A DNA stretch of 64,000 bases from an uncultured Clostridia bacterium (GCA_947595585.1 CANQET010000006.1:1-64000); one strand, 5' to 3'; positions 51,730-62,530 are shown, numbered from the stretch's first letter. Translations and numbers: made by a program. Notes: generated from the sequence alone by a model not told the origin.

Positions 51730-52253
51730 AACGTCTTCGTCTTCCCCTCTCCGAGGAGCAAAAACTTGCACTGCATGCGGGGGACCCCGTGCTGCTTTCG
51801 GGGACGATCTACACCGCCCGCGACTGTGCGCACAAGCGGATCTTCGCCCTGCTCGATGCGGGAAAAACACCCCCGTTCCCCCTTGAAAATTCCTTCATCT
51901 ACTATGCAGGCCCCTGCCCTGCGCCCGAGGGAATGGCTTCGGGGAGCTGCGGCCCCACGACGTCTGCCCGCATGAATTCTTTTGCCCCGCGCCTTCTCGA
52001 TTTGGGGTTGGGCGGCATGATCGGAAAGGGCGAGATGAGCGAGGAAGTAGCATTGGCGTTGCGGCGCGATCACGGGGTCTACTTTGCCGCGATCGGCGGG
52101 GCGGGCGCCCTCTATGGGAATGCCGTAAAAAAGAGCACCTGTATCGCCTTTGAAGACCTGCTCTCCGAGGCCGTCTATCGGTTCGAGGTGGAAGATTTTC
52201 CGCTCGTCGTTGCGATCGACGCCTATGGGAAGAGCATCTATGCTTTGAACTGA
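51726..52253 (+). CDS. Class I fumarate hydratase / tartrate dehydratase, beta subunit
   Basis: The start at 51726 overlaps the alpha subunit by ATGA and gives 175 aa. Motifs include VLLSGTIYTARDCAHKRI, YYAGPCPAPEGMASGSCGPTTSARM and MIGKGEMSEEV, then AAIGGAGALY. In enteric bacteria the two subunits are fused; separate subunits are usual in anaerobes. It is followed by a tandem repeat array. Confidence 0.94.
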   Translation: MKRLRLPLSEEQKLALHAGDPVLLSGTIYTARDCAHKRIFALLDAGKTPPFPLENSFIYYAGPCPAPEGMASGSCGPTTSARMNSFAPRLLDLGLGGMIGKGEMSEEVALALRRDHGVYFAAIGGAGALYGNAVKKSTCIAFEDLLSEAVYRFEVEDFPLVVAIDAYGKSIYALN

Positions 52254-52290
52254 CGGGAAGGGCGAGATCCCTCACCCCCGTTGGGGGTTC
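52254..52290. repeat. Repeat module next to the fumarase stop
   Basis: GAGATCCCTCACCCCCGTTGGGGGTTCGGGATGACG is the same module as in islands 1 and 2 and leads straight into the 25-bp array. Confidence 0.7.
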
Positions 52291-52474
52291 GGGATGACGT
52301 ACTGAGGTTCGGTTCGGGATGACGTACTGAGGTCGGGTTCGGGATGACGTACTGAGGTGCGGTTCGGGATGACGTACTGAGGTTCGGTTCGGGATGACGT
52401 ACTGAGGTCGGGTTCGGGATGACGTACTGAGGTGCGGTTCGGGATGACGTACTGAGGCGCGGTTCGGGATGACA
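52291..52474. repeat. 25-bp tandem array, 8 units
   Basis: GGGATGACG begins units at 52291, 52316, 52341, 52366, 52391, 52416, 52441 and 52466, an exact period of 25 bp. The unit is GGGATGACGTACTGAGG plus NNCGGTTC, and the variable two or three bases alternate in a higher-order pattern (TTC, TCG, TGC). No gene is present in 52254-52569. Confidence 0.92.
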
Positions 52475-52482
52475 AAAAAGAT

Positions 52483-52512
52483 AAAGCCGAGAGCGGGGGC
52501 TCTCGGCTTTTT
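52483..52512. terminator. Bidirectional terminator of fumarase and mscL
   Basis: AAAGCCGAGAGC and GCTCTCGGCTTT form a 12-bp stem followed by TTTT on the plus strand and preceded by AAAAAAG. Confidence 0.9.
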
Positions 52513-52569
52513 TGATGATATGAGGGAAGTTTCCTCGTGTATGAGGGAGGTTTCCTCGTGCGGAGGAAG

Positions 52570-53157
52570 TTATTTCTGCGCCTTCAAAAGATCGCGGATC
52601 TCGGCGAGAAGTTCTTCCGAAGTGGGTGCGGGCGGGACAGCGGCGGCAGCGGCTGCGGCTGCGGCGGCTTCTGCATCGAGCTTGGCCTGCTTCTCTTTAG
52701 CTGCGGCGAGAAGCTCAGTCTTGCCCTTGCCTTCGCGGCGGAGCGCCTTCACTTCGTCCTTGGTGAGCGGCGCATACTTGTTCTTCGCAGCGGTGGCGCC
52801 GTCGTGGATGCGGTTGATGACGCGGACGATGAGGAAGAGCACGAGCGCGATGAGCAGGAAGTTGATGATCGCCGTGATGAATGCACCCCAATCGATGTAG
52901 ATGGACTGCGTCATATCGATCATGCCTTCCGCGTCCGTCACGGTCTTGAGCATGGTCACAACGTCCCCCATGCCCTCTCCGCCCGTGATGACGGCGAGGA
53001 ACCAGTTGATGATGGGCATCAAGATCTGGTTGGTGAGCGCCGTCACGATCGCGCTGAATGCGCCGCCGATGATGACGCCGACTGCCATGTCGATCACGTT
53101 GCCGCGCATAATGAACGCCTTGAACTCCCGGAAGAAGCCCTTCTTTTCTTTTGCCAT
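52570..53157 (-). CDS. mscL: Large-conductance mechanosensitive channel
   Basis: This 195-aa MscL has REFKAFIMRGNVIDMAVGVIIGGAFSAIVTAL (first helix and pore) and WGAFITAIINFLLIALVLFLIVRVINR (second helix). A long Ala-rich C-terminal tail with an (A)9-10 run ends in a short helix bundle (EELLAEIRDLLKAQ). It releases solutes at high membrane tension. GGAGGT precedes the ATG, 4 bp after malQ on the same strand. Confidence 0.96.
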   Translation of the reverse strand: MAKEKKGFFREFKAFIMRGNVIDMAVGVIIGGAFSAIVTALTNQILMPIINWFLAVITGGEGMGDVVTMLKTVTDAEGMIDMTQSIYIDWGAFITAIINFLLIALVLFLIVRVINRIHDGATAAKNKYAPLTKDEVKALRREGKGKTELLAAAKEKQAKLDAEAAAAAAAAAAVPPAPTSEELLAEIRDLLKAQK

Positions 53158-53161
53158 AAAG

Positions 53162-54658
53162 TTACCTCCGATAAATTTTTATCATTTTTTTCAGCTTCGC
53201 CATGTCGTATCCGCTGCAGGGCACGGCAAGGCGGAATTGCCAATTTCCCGAATCCCGGCCGGGGAGATTCATGCGGGTCTCTTCACCCAAGCCCAAAATA
53301 TCCTGTATGGGGACGATCGCATACTGCGCCTTGGAGGCGAGCGCCAGCCGCACGATCGCCTCGGACAGGCCTTCGCCGTGGGCGCCGAGCTTGATCGCGA
53401 CCCCCGCTTCTTCGAGCGCCGCCGCCACGCGGGAGCGGAAGAGGATGAATTCCTCCGTCGAGAGCCCGTCGATGTACCCTTGGACGGTGTTGTTGTCGTG
53501 CGTGCCCGTGTAGACGACGGAATTTTCGCCGATATTTTTGGGCAGGTACTCGTTCTCCTCGTCGCCGTTGAAGGCGAAGAGGAGCACTTTCATGCCAGGG
53601 AAGCCCGTCTTCTTGAGGAGGGCGCGGACGCCTTCATCGATACTGCCGAGGTCCTCGGCGATGATGCGGCGCTTCTCCTCCCCGAGACGGAAAAAGAGGC
53701 GCTCTTTCGGGCCGTCGCACCACGTCCCCTCCCGTGCCGTCGCGGCGGAGGCGGGGATCTCGAAGTAGCGGTCGATGCCGCGGAAGTGATCGATGCGGAC
53801 GAGGTCGTAGGTGGAGAGCGCGGTCTTCAGGCGGGCCGTCCACCAAGCGAAGTTTTCCTTCTCGTGCGCCGCCCAATCGTAGACGGGATTGCCCCACAGC
53901 TGGCCGTCCTCCGCGAAGTAATCGGGGGGGACCCCTGCTACTTTTTCGGGCTTTAAGTCCTCGGTGAGCTTGAAGAGTTCGGGGTGCGCCCAGACGTCTG
54001 CACTGTCATAGGCGACGTAGAGCGGAAGATCGCCGAGGATGCGGATGCCGAGCTTTTTGCAATAGGCATGCAGTTCTTCCCACTGCATCCAGAGCTCGTA
54101 TTGCACGAACTGCCAAAACTGGTATTCCTCGTGATATTCGGTGCAGAGCCGCGCGACGGCTTCGGGCTCATGACGCTTTAAGTCCTCTTCCCAATCGCAA
54201 AATCCGCCCCCATATACCGTTTTTGCCGTCATGAACAGGGCGTAATCCTCGAATCTGCCTGCCTTCACGAAGCTGCGGAATTTCTCGTCGTCGAAGTTGA
54301 ACCGCGAGAAGGCGCGGCGGAGCGTCGCATAGCGCTCCTCATAGAGGGCGCCGTAGTCGAGCGGCATGCCGCGATATTTTTTACGCAGCGCCTTGAGCTC
54401 TTTGCCCGTGAGGAGCTTCTGCTTCTTGAGGCGCTCGAGGTCGATAAAATAGGGATTGCCCGAATCGCAGGCCACGGATTGGTAGGGCGAATCGCCGTAT
54501 CCCGTCTGCACGAGGGGCAGGATCTGCCAGACGCTCACGCCGCTCTTTTTGAGGCGGCTTGCGAACTTATATGCTTCTTTGCCGAGGGCGCCGATGCCGT
54601 ATTTCCCGGGAAGGGAGGAGATGTGGCAGAGCACGCCGGCACTTCTCTTCTTTTCCAT
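53162..54658 (-). CDS. malQ: 4-alpha-glucanotransferase
   Basis: This 498-aa GH77 amylomaltase has LCHISSLPGKYGIGALGKEAYKF, GDSPYQSVA, LGDLPLYVAYDSADVWAHPELF, DLVRIDHFRGIDRYFEIPA (nucleophile Asp), AEDLGSIDEGV (acid/base) and YTGTHDNNTVQGYI. It transfers maltosyl units between alpha-glucans, complementing the GH13 enzyme. AAGGAG precedes the ATG. It follows dapL after 9 bp. Confidence 0.96.
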   Translation of the reverse strand: MEKKRSAGVLCHISSLPGKYGIGALGKEAYKFASRLKKSGVSVWQILPLVQTGYGDSPYQSVACDSGNPYFIDLERLKKQKLLTGKELKALRKKYRGMPLDYGALYEERYATLRRAFSRFNFDDEKFRSFVKAGRFEDYALFMTAKTVYGGGFCDWEEDLKRHEPEAVARLCTEYHEEYQFWQFVQYELWMQWEELHAYCKKLGIRILGDLPLYVAYDSADVWAHPELFKLTEDLKPEKVAGVPPDYFAEDGQLWGNPVYDWAAHEKENFAWWTARLKTALSTYDLVRIDHFRGIDRYFEIPASAATAREGTWCDGPKERLFFRLGEEKRRIIAEDLGSIDEGVRALLKKTGFPGMKVLLFAFNGDEENEYLPKNIGENSVVYTGTHDNNTVQGYIDGLSTEEFILFRSRVAAALEEAGVAIKLGAHGEGLSEAIVRLALASKAQYAIVPIQDILGLGEETRMNLPGRDSGNWQFRLAVPCSGYDMAKLKKMIKIYRR

Positions 54659-54667
54659 CCTCTCTCC

Positions 54668-55857
54668 TTAGCCCCTGCAGAAGGCTTCGATCCTGCGGCA
54701 GGCCTTCTCGGTGTTTTCTTTGGTCCCGAAGGCGGTCAGACGGAAATACCCCTCTCCGTTCTTGCCGAAGCCGCTCCCCGGCGTCCCGACGACGCCTGCC
54801 TTCTCCAAGAGCGCATCGAAGAACTCCCAGCTCTTCATATCATTGGGGCATTTGAGCCAGATGTAGGGCGAATTCTTGCCGCCCGTATACCAAATGCCGA
54901 GCCCATCGAGGCAATCGCCGATGATGCGGGCATTCTCTTTGTAGTATGCGATGTTGGCGCGGATCTCCTCTTCTCCCTCCTCGGAGAAGACGGCCGCCGC
55001 CCCCATCTGCGGGATATAGGAGGCGCCGTTGAACTTGGTCGCCTGCCTTCTCGCCCACATGCGGTTTAACGAGAAGCCATCGAAGCAAAGCGTATCGGGG
55101 ACGACGGTATACCCGCAGCGCACGCCCGTAAAGCCTGCCGTCTTGGAAAAAGAGCAGATCTCCACGGCGCAATCGCGCGCTCCCTCGATCTCGAAGATGC
55201 TGCGCGGAAGCGCGGGATCGGAGATGAAATATTCATACGCCGCATCGAAGAGGATGAGCGCATGCTCGCGCTTTGCGTAGTCCACCCACGCCTTCAGCCC
55301 CGCACGGTCGTAGACGGCGCCCGTGGGGTTGTTGGGGGAACAGATGTAGATGAGATCGGCGTGGACGCCCTCCTCGGGAAGGGGCAGGAAGACGTTTTCG
55401 CGGTTGGCATCCGCATACAGGATCTTGCGCCCCGCCATGGTGTTGGCATCGACGTAGGCGGGATAGACGGGATCGGGCACGAGGACGACGTTCTCCGCCG
55501 AGAAGAGGTCGAGCAGGTTGCCGAGATCGGACTTGGCGCCGTCGGAGATGAAGACTTCCTCGCGCTTGACTTCCACTCCCTTGCGGGCGTAGCTCGAGCG
55601 GATGGCGTCGAGAAGTTCGGGGTAGCCGTAGGAATAGCGGTCGGGGCCGTACCCCTTGAAGGTCTCGGCGTGGGCGAGATCTTCGACCGCACGGTGCATC
55701 GCCGCGATGACGACGGGCGCGAGCGGACGGGTGACGTCTCCCACGGAGAGCTTCACGATCTCCCGCTCGGGGTGCTCCTTCTGAAAGGCTGCAAGCTTGG
55801 AAGCCACCGTCGAGAAGAGATAGTTCTCGGCGATGTTTCCGAAATTTGTGTTTATCT

Positions 55858-55861
<4 letters not shown>
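54668..55861 (-). CDS. dapL: LL-diaminopimelate aminotransferase
   Basis: This 397-aa class I/II PLP enzyme has [66 protein letters not shown] and PLP-Lys in [17 protein letters not shown]. It makes LL-diaminopimelate from tetrahydrodipicolinate in one step, bypassing DapD/C/E. It overlaps pyrG by 4 bp; dapF lies just upstream of pyrG. Confidence 0.96.
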
Positions 55862-57459
<1,598 letters not shown>

Positions 57460-57484
57460 GTCCTTCGCCCCCAAGAAATTATAT

Positions 57485-58330
57485 TCAGATCTCGACTTCG
57501 CCGCGGAAGGCGATCTCGGCGGGACCCGTCAAGAAGACGGTCTCCCCCGTGTAGAGGACTTCGAGCGTGCCGCCCGGGAGGGCAACTTGGATGGCCTCGC
57601 CCTCTTTGGCGTAGCCGTTGAGGACTGCCGCGACCGCCGCGGCGCATGCCCCCGTACCGCAGGCGAGCGTCTCCCCGCTGCCCCGCTCGAAGACGCGGAC
57701 TTTGAGGGAATTTTCGCCCAAAACTTGCACGAATTCGGTGTTGATGCGCTCGGGGAAAGCGGGATGCTGTTCGAAGGCGGGGCCGAGCTTCTCCAAATCG
57801 AGGAGGGCGGGGTCTTCGCCGAACACGACGCAGTGCGGGTTGCCCATGGAGAGGCAGGTGACGGAGTACGTCGTATCCCCCACGAGAAGGGGATGAGAGA
57901 CGATCTTGCCGCCGTCGAAGGCCGCGGGAATGCGGTAAGGGCGGAAGACGGGCTTACCCATATCCACGGTGAAGGCATAGGCCTCCCCCGTGTGCCGCTT
58001 GGTGCGGACGGAGACCGTCTTGATGCCCGCCTTGGTCTCGATCGTGAGGATACGGTTCTTGATCCCCTTCACGTCATAGAGATATTTGGCGATGCAGCGG
58101 AGCGCGTTGCCGCACATCTTCCCCTCGCTGCCGTCGGCATTGAACATCCGCATGCGGCAATCGGCGATGCGGGAGGGAAGGATGAGCACGAGGCCGTCGC
58201 CGCCGATCGAGAAATGGCGGTCGGAGAGCTGCACGGCGAGTTTTTGGGGCGTCGGGAAGGGCGTTTCGAGGCAATCGAAATAGATGTAATCGTTCCCTGC
58301 ACCTTGCATCTTGTAGAAAGTTCTGTTCAT
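57485..58330 (-). CDS. dapF: Diaminopimelate epimerase
   Basis: The ATG at 58330 follows GAGGTTAGCT and gives 281 aa. The paired catalytic cysteines are in [16 protein letters not shown] and [15 protein letters not shown]-terminal [16 protein letters not shown] is typical. It converts LL- to meso-diaminopimelate for peptidoglycan and lysine. First gene of dapF-pyrG-dapL-malQ-mscL. Confidence 0.96.
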   Translation of the reverse strand: MNRTFYKMQGAGNDYIYFDCLETPFPTPQKLAVQLSDRHFSIGGDGLVLILPSRIADCRMRMFNADGSEGKMCGNALRCIAKYLYDVKGIKNRILTIETKAGIKTVSVRTKRHTGEAYAFTVDMGKPVFRPYRIPAAFDGGKIVSHPLLVGDTTYSVTCLSMGNPHCVVFGEDPALLDLEKLGPAFEQHPAFPERINTEFVQVLGENSLKVRVFERGSGETLACGTGACAAAVAAVLNGYAKEGEAIQVALPGGTLEVLYTGETVFLTGPAEIAFRGEVEI

Positions 58331-58399
58331 AGCTAACCTCACGTAATATAATTTTCGTCGGGTCGCGAGCGTATGCTTCAAATTCCGGAATGATACGGC

Positions 58400-59674
58400 T
58401 TACTTGAGCCGAATGACGGCGTCGCGCTCGGCGCCGACGGCAACATAGGTGATGTTGCACTTGCAGGCCTTCTCGATGAAGGCGATATATGCGAGGGCCT
58501 CCGCGGGGAGCTCCTCCTTCTTGCGGCATTTGGAGATATCGCAGTGCCAGCCCTTCACGGTCTCATAGACGGGCTTGCAGCGATCGAGAAGATCGGGATA
58601 CGGGAAGGTATCGAGAAGTTTTCCGTCGCATTCATACGCCGTGCAGACCTCGATCTCCTCATAGAAGGAGAGGATATCGAGCTTGGTGAGCACGACTTCA
58701 TCCGCCCCCTGGCAGCGGATGCCGTAGGAGGAGGCGACGACGTCGAAGGGGCCCACTCTTCTGGGTCTTCCCGTGGCGGCGCCGTATTCCCCGCCCGCGG
58801 CGCGGAGGGCTTCGGCCTTCTCGCCCGCGTATTCGGCGACGAAGGGCCCTTCGCCCACGCAGGTGGAGTATGCCTTCATGATGCCGATGGACTTATCGAG
58901 CTTGAGGTTGGGCACCCCCGCCCCGATGGGCGCATAGGCCGCGATCGTGAGCGAGCTCGACGTGTAGGGCAGGATGCCGTAATCGATATCGCGGAGCGCC
59001 CCGAGCTGGGCTTCGAACATGATCTTCTTGCCCGCCGCGGCGGCTTCGTTGAGGTACAGCCCCGTATCGGTGATGTATTCCTTGAGGGGAAGGCCGTATT
59101 GCTCGAAATAGGAAATGAGCTCCTCGGCCGTGACGGGCGCATGGCCATACCCCCCCGCGACGGTGAGATTCTTCCATTCGGCGATCTCCCGTGCCTTCTT
59201 ATAGAGGCGGTCCGTATCGAAAAGTTCCCCCATGCGGAAGCACTTCTTCATCGCGCGGTCGGCATAGACGGGGGCGATGCCGCGGCGGGTCGAACCGAAT
59301 TTCTTGCCCGCGAGGCGGTCTTCCTCGAGGCAATCGAGGAGCACATGGTAGGGCATCGTGATGACGGCACGATCGCTGATCTTGAGGTTTTCGGGCGTGA
59401 TCTTCACCCCCTTCTCCCGCAGACGGGCCATCTCCTCGGTGAGATGCTTGATGTCGATGACCATGCCCATGCCGAGCACGTTGACGACGTTCTCCCGCAA
59501 GATGCCCGAGGGAAGGAGATTCAAGATGAACTTCCCCCGTTCGTTGATGACGGTGTGCCCCGCGTTGTTGCCGCCCTGATAGCGGCAGACGATATCGTAG
59601 TCCTCGGAGAGGAGATCGACCATCTTGCCCTTGCCTTCGTCTCCCCAGTTGATCCCGCATACCGATGTCAGCAT
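58400..59674 (-). CDS. purA: Adenylosuccinate synthetase
   Basis: The ATG at 59674 follows GGGAGAAGTT and gives 424 aa. Motifs: GINWGDEGKGKMVDLL (GTP loop), YQGGNNAGHTV (catalytic His), FGSTRRGIAPVYADRAMK, TGRPRRVGPFD and LTKLDILSFYEEI. It joins IMP and aspartate with GTP toward AMP. It has its own perfect promoter; dapF follows after 69 bp. Confidence 0.97.
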   Translation of the reverse strand: MLTSVCGINWGDEGKGKMVDLLSEDYDIVCRYQGGNNAGHTVINERGKFILNLLPSGILRENVVNVLGMGMVIDIKHLTEEMARLREKGVKITPENLKISDRAVITMPYHVLLDCLEEDRLAGKKFGSTRRGIAPVYADRAMKKCFRMGELFDTDRLYKKAREIAEWKNLTVAGGYGHAPVTAEELISYFEQYGLPLKEYITDTGLYLNEAAAAGKKIMFEAQLGALRDIDYGILPYTSSSLTIAAYAPIGAGVPNLKLDKSIGIMKAYSTCVGEGPFVAEYAGEKAEALRAAGGEYGAATGRPRRVGPFDVVASSYGIRCQGADEVVLTKLDILSFYEEIEVCTAYECDGKLLDTFPYPDLLDRCKPVYETVKGWHCDISKCRKKEELPAEALAYIAFIEKACKCNITYVAVGAERDAVIRLK

Positions 59675-59727
59675 AACTTCTCCCTTCTCCGAGCGCCGCA
59701 AGCGCTCCGAAAGATAGTACAGCCTTA

Positions 59728-59756
59728 TTATATAGTTTTATAAGGGATTTGTCAAG
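59728..59756 (-). promoter_or_regulatory. Perfect-consensus SigA promoter of purA
   Basis: TTGACA (complement of 59751-59756), a 17-bp spacer and TATAAT (complement of 59728-59733). The leader of about 50 nt can form GAGCGC/GCGCTC. Confidence 0.9.
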
Positions 59757-59877
59757 CCTTAAGGGCGGGATTTCGGCGTTATTTCGCCCATACGGAAAAT
59801 TTTCGAAGACGCCCCTCTTTTTCGGGAAAATTCGCGGCGCTTCCCCTTCTTTCGCCCCAAAAATGTGGATACAAAAA

Positions 59878-59914
59878 GAAATTTGCGCCAATGTTACAAA
59901 AAGACGCAAATTTC
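59878..59914. promoter_or_regulatory. 10-bp inverted repeat between purA and the Nudix gene
   Basis: GAAATTTGCG and CGCAAATTTC are perfect inverted copies 17 nt apart, about 25 bp upstream of the Nudix -35 box. It may be an operator or a terminator for antisense transcription. Apart from promoters, nothing else is seen in 59675-59993. Confidence 0.5.
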
Positions 59915-59938
59915 GGACGACTTTTTTTCAAAAAGGGG

Positions 59939-59967
59939 TTGACAAGCCGCTTTCAAAGTGTTATAAT
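59939..59967 (+). promoter_or_regulatory. Perfect-consensus SigA promoter of the Nudix gene
   Basis: TTGACA at 59939-59944, a 17-bp spacer and TATAAT at 59962-59967. Confidence 0.92.
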
Positions 59968-59969
59968 AT

Positions 59970-59987
59970 ACCTCCATCTTCGGAGGT
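59970..59987 (+). promoter_or_regulatory. Hairpin covering the ribosome-binding site of the Nudix gene
   Basis: ACCTCC at 59970-59975 pairs with GGAGGT at 59982-59987, the ribosome-binding site itself. The left arm begins near the predicted transcription start, so most of it should be in the mRNA. Confidence 0.55.
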
Positions 59988-59993
59988 GAAGAT

Positions 59994-60485
59994 ATGTTTT
60001 GCAGGGATTGCGGCGAAAAACTTTCGCTTCGCTTTATGGAAAACGAGGGGCTCGTCCCCTATTGCAATAAGTGCGGGAAATATAAGTTTCCCTTCTTCCC
60101 CGTGGCCGTCTCCATGGTCGTCGTGCGGCGATCGGATCGGGCCATTCTGCTCGCAAGGCATGTCGGCGATGAGGACTACAAACTCATCGCGGGCTACATC
60201 AAAAAGGGCGAAAGTGCGGAGAAGACCATTCCGCGCGAACTTCGGGAGGAGACGCAGCTCACCGCGATCAATTGGAAGTACCTCGCCTCCCGCTATCACG
60301 ACGCCAAGGATATCCTGATGCTCGGCTTCCTCGTCACCTGCGACGACGGCGAACTCGTCTTCAACGAAGAGATCGCCGAGACGCGCTGGTGCACCCCCGA
60401 GGAGGCACGGCAGATCATACGCAAAAATTCGACGGCGGAATTCTTCCTGAACGCGGCGATCGCAGAGCTCGGGAGAAAGAAATAA
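59994..60485 (+). CDS. Nudix hydrolase with N-terminal zinc ribbon (NADH pyrophosphatase-like)
   Basis: This 163-aa protein has a zinc ribbon (FCRDCGEKL and YCNKCGKYKFP) and a Nudix box GYIKKGESAEKTIPRELREETQL with all catalytic residues. This layout matches a short NudC-like family that hydrolyses NADH or related dinucleotides; the substrate is a family-based guess. GGAGG precedes the ATG but can be masked by a hairpin. Single gene. Confidence 0.9.
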   Translation: MFCRDCGEKLSLRFMENEGLVPYCNKCGKYKFPFFPVAVSMVVVRRSDRAILLARHVGDEDYKLIAGYIKKGESAEKTIPRELREETQLTAINWKYLASRYHDAKDILMLGFLVTCDDGELVFNEEIAETRWCTPEEARQIIRKNSTAEFFLNAAIAELGRKK

Positions 60486-60513
60486 AAAATCGGCGGAAAA
60501 GCCGATTTTTTTT
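60485..60513. terminator. Bidirectional terminator
   Basis: AAAAAATCGGC and GCCGATTTTTT form an 11-bp stem around GGAAAA, between the Nudix and acyltransferase stop codons. Confidence 0.9.
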
Positions 60514-60526
60514 GCTTTATGCGGTT

Positions 60527-61327
60527 TTATGCGTGCTCGATGGCCTCTTCGTCCTCTTCTTCGGGTGCGGCGCAGGCGATGTAGACGTTCTTCTCATACG
60601 TCGAGAGCCGACTTCTTTCGCACATGGCCGCGTAGGCCGCATCGCGCAGCTTTGCCTTCTGTTCGCGCTTCGGAAGGGCGGGATCGGGGAAGAAGGGTCC
60701 GTCGATGTAGACCGTCGCCTTCACGCCGAAAAGGCGCTTTTTGTAGGTCACCGTGAAGGTGAACACGGGCTTGCCCGTCGCAATGGGATAGGCGAAGGAT
60801 GCGTCCGTGAAGGGACGGATGCCCGTATACATGGGCCAGATGTGGGCTTCGGGGTAGATCACGACGACCTTCCCCCGCTTCATGCGCTCCGAGACCGCCT
60901 CATGCAGCCTGCGCGCCTGCGCAAGCGTCGTCGGGACGGGCATGCCGCCGAGGTCTTCGACGATCCGCCTGCACCCCGGGACGGAGAGCGCATCGGGGTC
61001 GACGAGCAGATACGGCTTCTTGGGGAAGGAGATCATGGAGGGCGTGAAGGCGTCCCCCGCCAGCCGCGTGTGGTTGCCGTAGAGGAAATATCCGCTCTTT
61101 TTGTAGGGGCGGAGTTTTTTTCTGCCTACGATCTTCTGCCCGCACGAGATCTTCAGATAGAGGAAAGCTATGGGCGTGGCGACAAGGTGATGCAGCACCC
61201 ATGCGGCGCCCCGCCGAAGTTTGCCCCGCTTCAGATATTCGTAGTTCTCGGGAAGCGGTTTTCGCTCGATCTTGGTGCCCGCAAAATCGTCGTTGAGCGG
61301 GTCGCTGTAGTAAAAAACCTTACTCAT
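60527..61327 (-). CDS. PlsC-like 1-acyl-glycerol-3-phosphate acyltransferase family protein
   Basis: The ATG at 61327 gives 266 aa and overlaps the end of the glycosyltransferase by 8 bp; the longer track frame is read-through. Motif I HX4D reads GNHTRLAGDAF, with a longer spacing than usual. Motif III is VVVIYPEAHIWPMY. One hydrophobic stretch lies near residues 40-60. It probably acylates a lysophospholipid or glycolipid at the membrane. Pairing with a glycosyltransferase suggests glycolipid or anchor synthesis (inference). Confidence 0.85.
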   Translation of the reverse strand: MSKVFYYSDPLNDDFAGTKIERKPLPENYEYLKRGKLRRGAAWVLHHLVATPIAFLYLKISCGQKIVGRKKLRPYKKSGYFLYGNHTRLAGDAFTPSMISFPKKPYLLVDPDALSVPGCRRIVEDLGGMPVPTTLAQARRLHEAVSERMKRGKVVVIYPEAHIWPMYTGIRPFTDASFAYPIATGKPVFTFTVTYKKRLFGVKATVYIDGPFFPDPALPKREQKAKLRDAAYAAMCERSRLSTYEKNVYIACAAPEEEDEEAIEHA

Positions 61328-62459
61328 GTTGTTTTTTTGCGTGTGCGACGTCTTCGAGCATGCGCTCCATTTCGCGCATGCAGTCCCCTTGGCGGTACTG
61401 TTCCCGCGCCGCCTCGTAGCGCTTGCGATATTCTTCGATGCGGTCGTCACGGCGGTAGAAGTAGGCGATCTTTTCGGCGAGGTCGCGGCTGTCGCCCATG
61501 CGGAAGAGGCAGTGCTCATCCACCGCAAAGCCCTTCGTCGCACTGCGGGGGGAATTGCAGATGATGGGCACCAGGCCGCTCACGATGGCCTCGAGGCAGG
61601 CGATGGCTTCGATCTCGACGATCGCCGTATGCACATAGAGATCGGCGCCGTGCATGAGGCCGAGGAGCTCGTCCCGCGCGTAGAAGCGGAAATCGGCATC
61701 CACCTTCTTGCGCCGAGCGAGCTTTTTGAGTTTCTTCTCCCGCGGTCCGCTTCCCGCGAAATAGATCTTGATGTCGTCCCGCAAGGGAGAATTGCCGACG
61801 GCCTTGATGAGCACTTCCTGCTCCTTCTCGCGGCTGAATCTCCCGAGGCAGAGGATGGTGAACTTCTCACTGAGCCGCTGCTTTTCACGGGGCAGGAAGA
61901 AGGTATCGTTGACGCCGTTGGAGATGACACGGCTCGTGAGCTTGCACTTCATCTCCCCTTCGAAGAGGTCGCGGATGAAGGCCGTCGGATAGTGCACGCA
62001 GTCCACATAGCGGTAGACGTGGCGGAAATAGCAGGAATAGATGATGTGGTTGACGAGCTTGCTGTTCATGCACCCGATGTGGGCGGAGAAGTTTTCGGCC
62101 TGTGCGTGGAAACTTGCCGTGATGGGGATGTTGAGCTCCTTTGCGACTTTGACTGCGGCAGAGCCCAGCCAGAACGGAATGAGGATGTGGACGACGTCCG
62201 ATCCCTCCATCACGCGGCGGAGGACCTTGCGATCCCCCTTCGCGAGGGTGACGTTGTTGGCCTTCAGGATGAGGTTTAAGGGGCCGAAATTCTTGACGGG
62301 CACGACGACGAAGCCCTCTTCCCCCTTCTTATCGGGATCGGCACAGACGACCGTAACGTCATGCCCCGCCTGCTTCAGATAGCCGATGAGATTATATGCT
62401 GCGAGCGTCGTGCCGTTGTTGGGCTTCCCGAGCACATCGCACACAAAGGTGATTTTCAT
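61320..62459 (-). CDS. Glycosyltransferase family 4 protein
   Basis: The ATG at 62459 follows GAGGAGTAAA and gives 379 aa. It has a GT-B fold: CDVLGKPNNGTTLAAYNLIGYLKQAGHDVTVVCADP at the N-terminus, SFHAQAENFSAH, VISNGVNDTFFLP, ILCLGRFSREKEQEVLIKAV and the C-terminal EX7E-like segment EIEAIACLEAIVSGLVPII. It resembles diacylglycerol glucosyltransferases. It is followed by an acyltransferase, so membrane glycolipid synthesis is plausible. Promoter and operator-like palindromes lie upstream. Confidence 0.92.
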   Translation of the reverse strand: MKITFVCDVLGKPNNGTTLAAYNLIGYLKQAGHDVTVVCADPDKKGEEGFVVVPVKNFGPLNLILKANNVTLAKGDRKVLRRVMEGSDVVHILIPFWLGSAAVKVAKELNIPITASFHAQAENFSAHIGCMNSKLVNHIIYSCYFRHVYRYVDCVHYPTAFIRDLFEGEMKCKLTSRVISNGVNDTFFLPREKQRLSEKFTILCLGRFSREKEQEVLIKAVGNSPLRDDIKIYFAGSGPREKKLKKLARRKKVDADFRFYARDELLGLMHGADLYVHTAIVEIEAIACLEAIVSGLVPIICNSPRSATKGFAVDEHCLFRMGDSRDLAEKIAYFYRRDDRIEEYRKRYEAAREQYRQGDCMREMERMLEDVAHAKKQHE

Positions 62460-62530
62460 TTTACTCCTCGATTTATCACAATGTAAATCATGAAATCTCG
62501 TTGCATTTATCATTTTTGTCATATTTTTCT

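Noticed and set aside
52291-52490. Regularly spaced repeats that could suggest a CRISPR array
   Set aside because: The period is 25 bp with almost no variable sequence, there are no spacers of normal length, and no cas genes are present. It is a plain tandem array.
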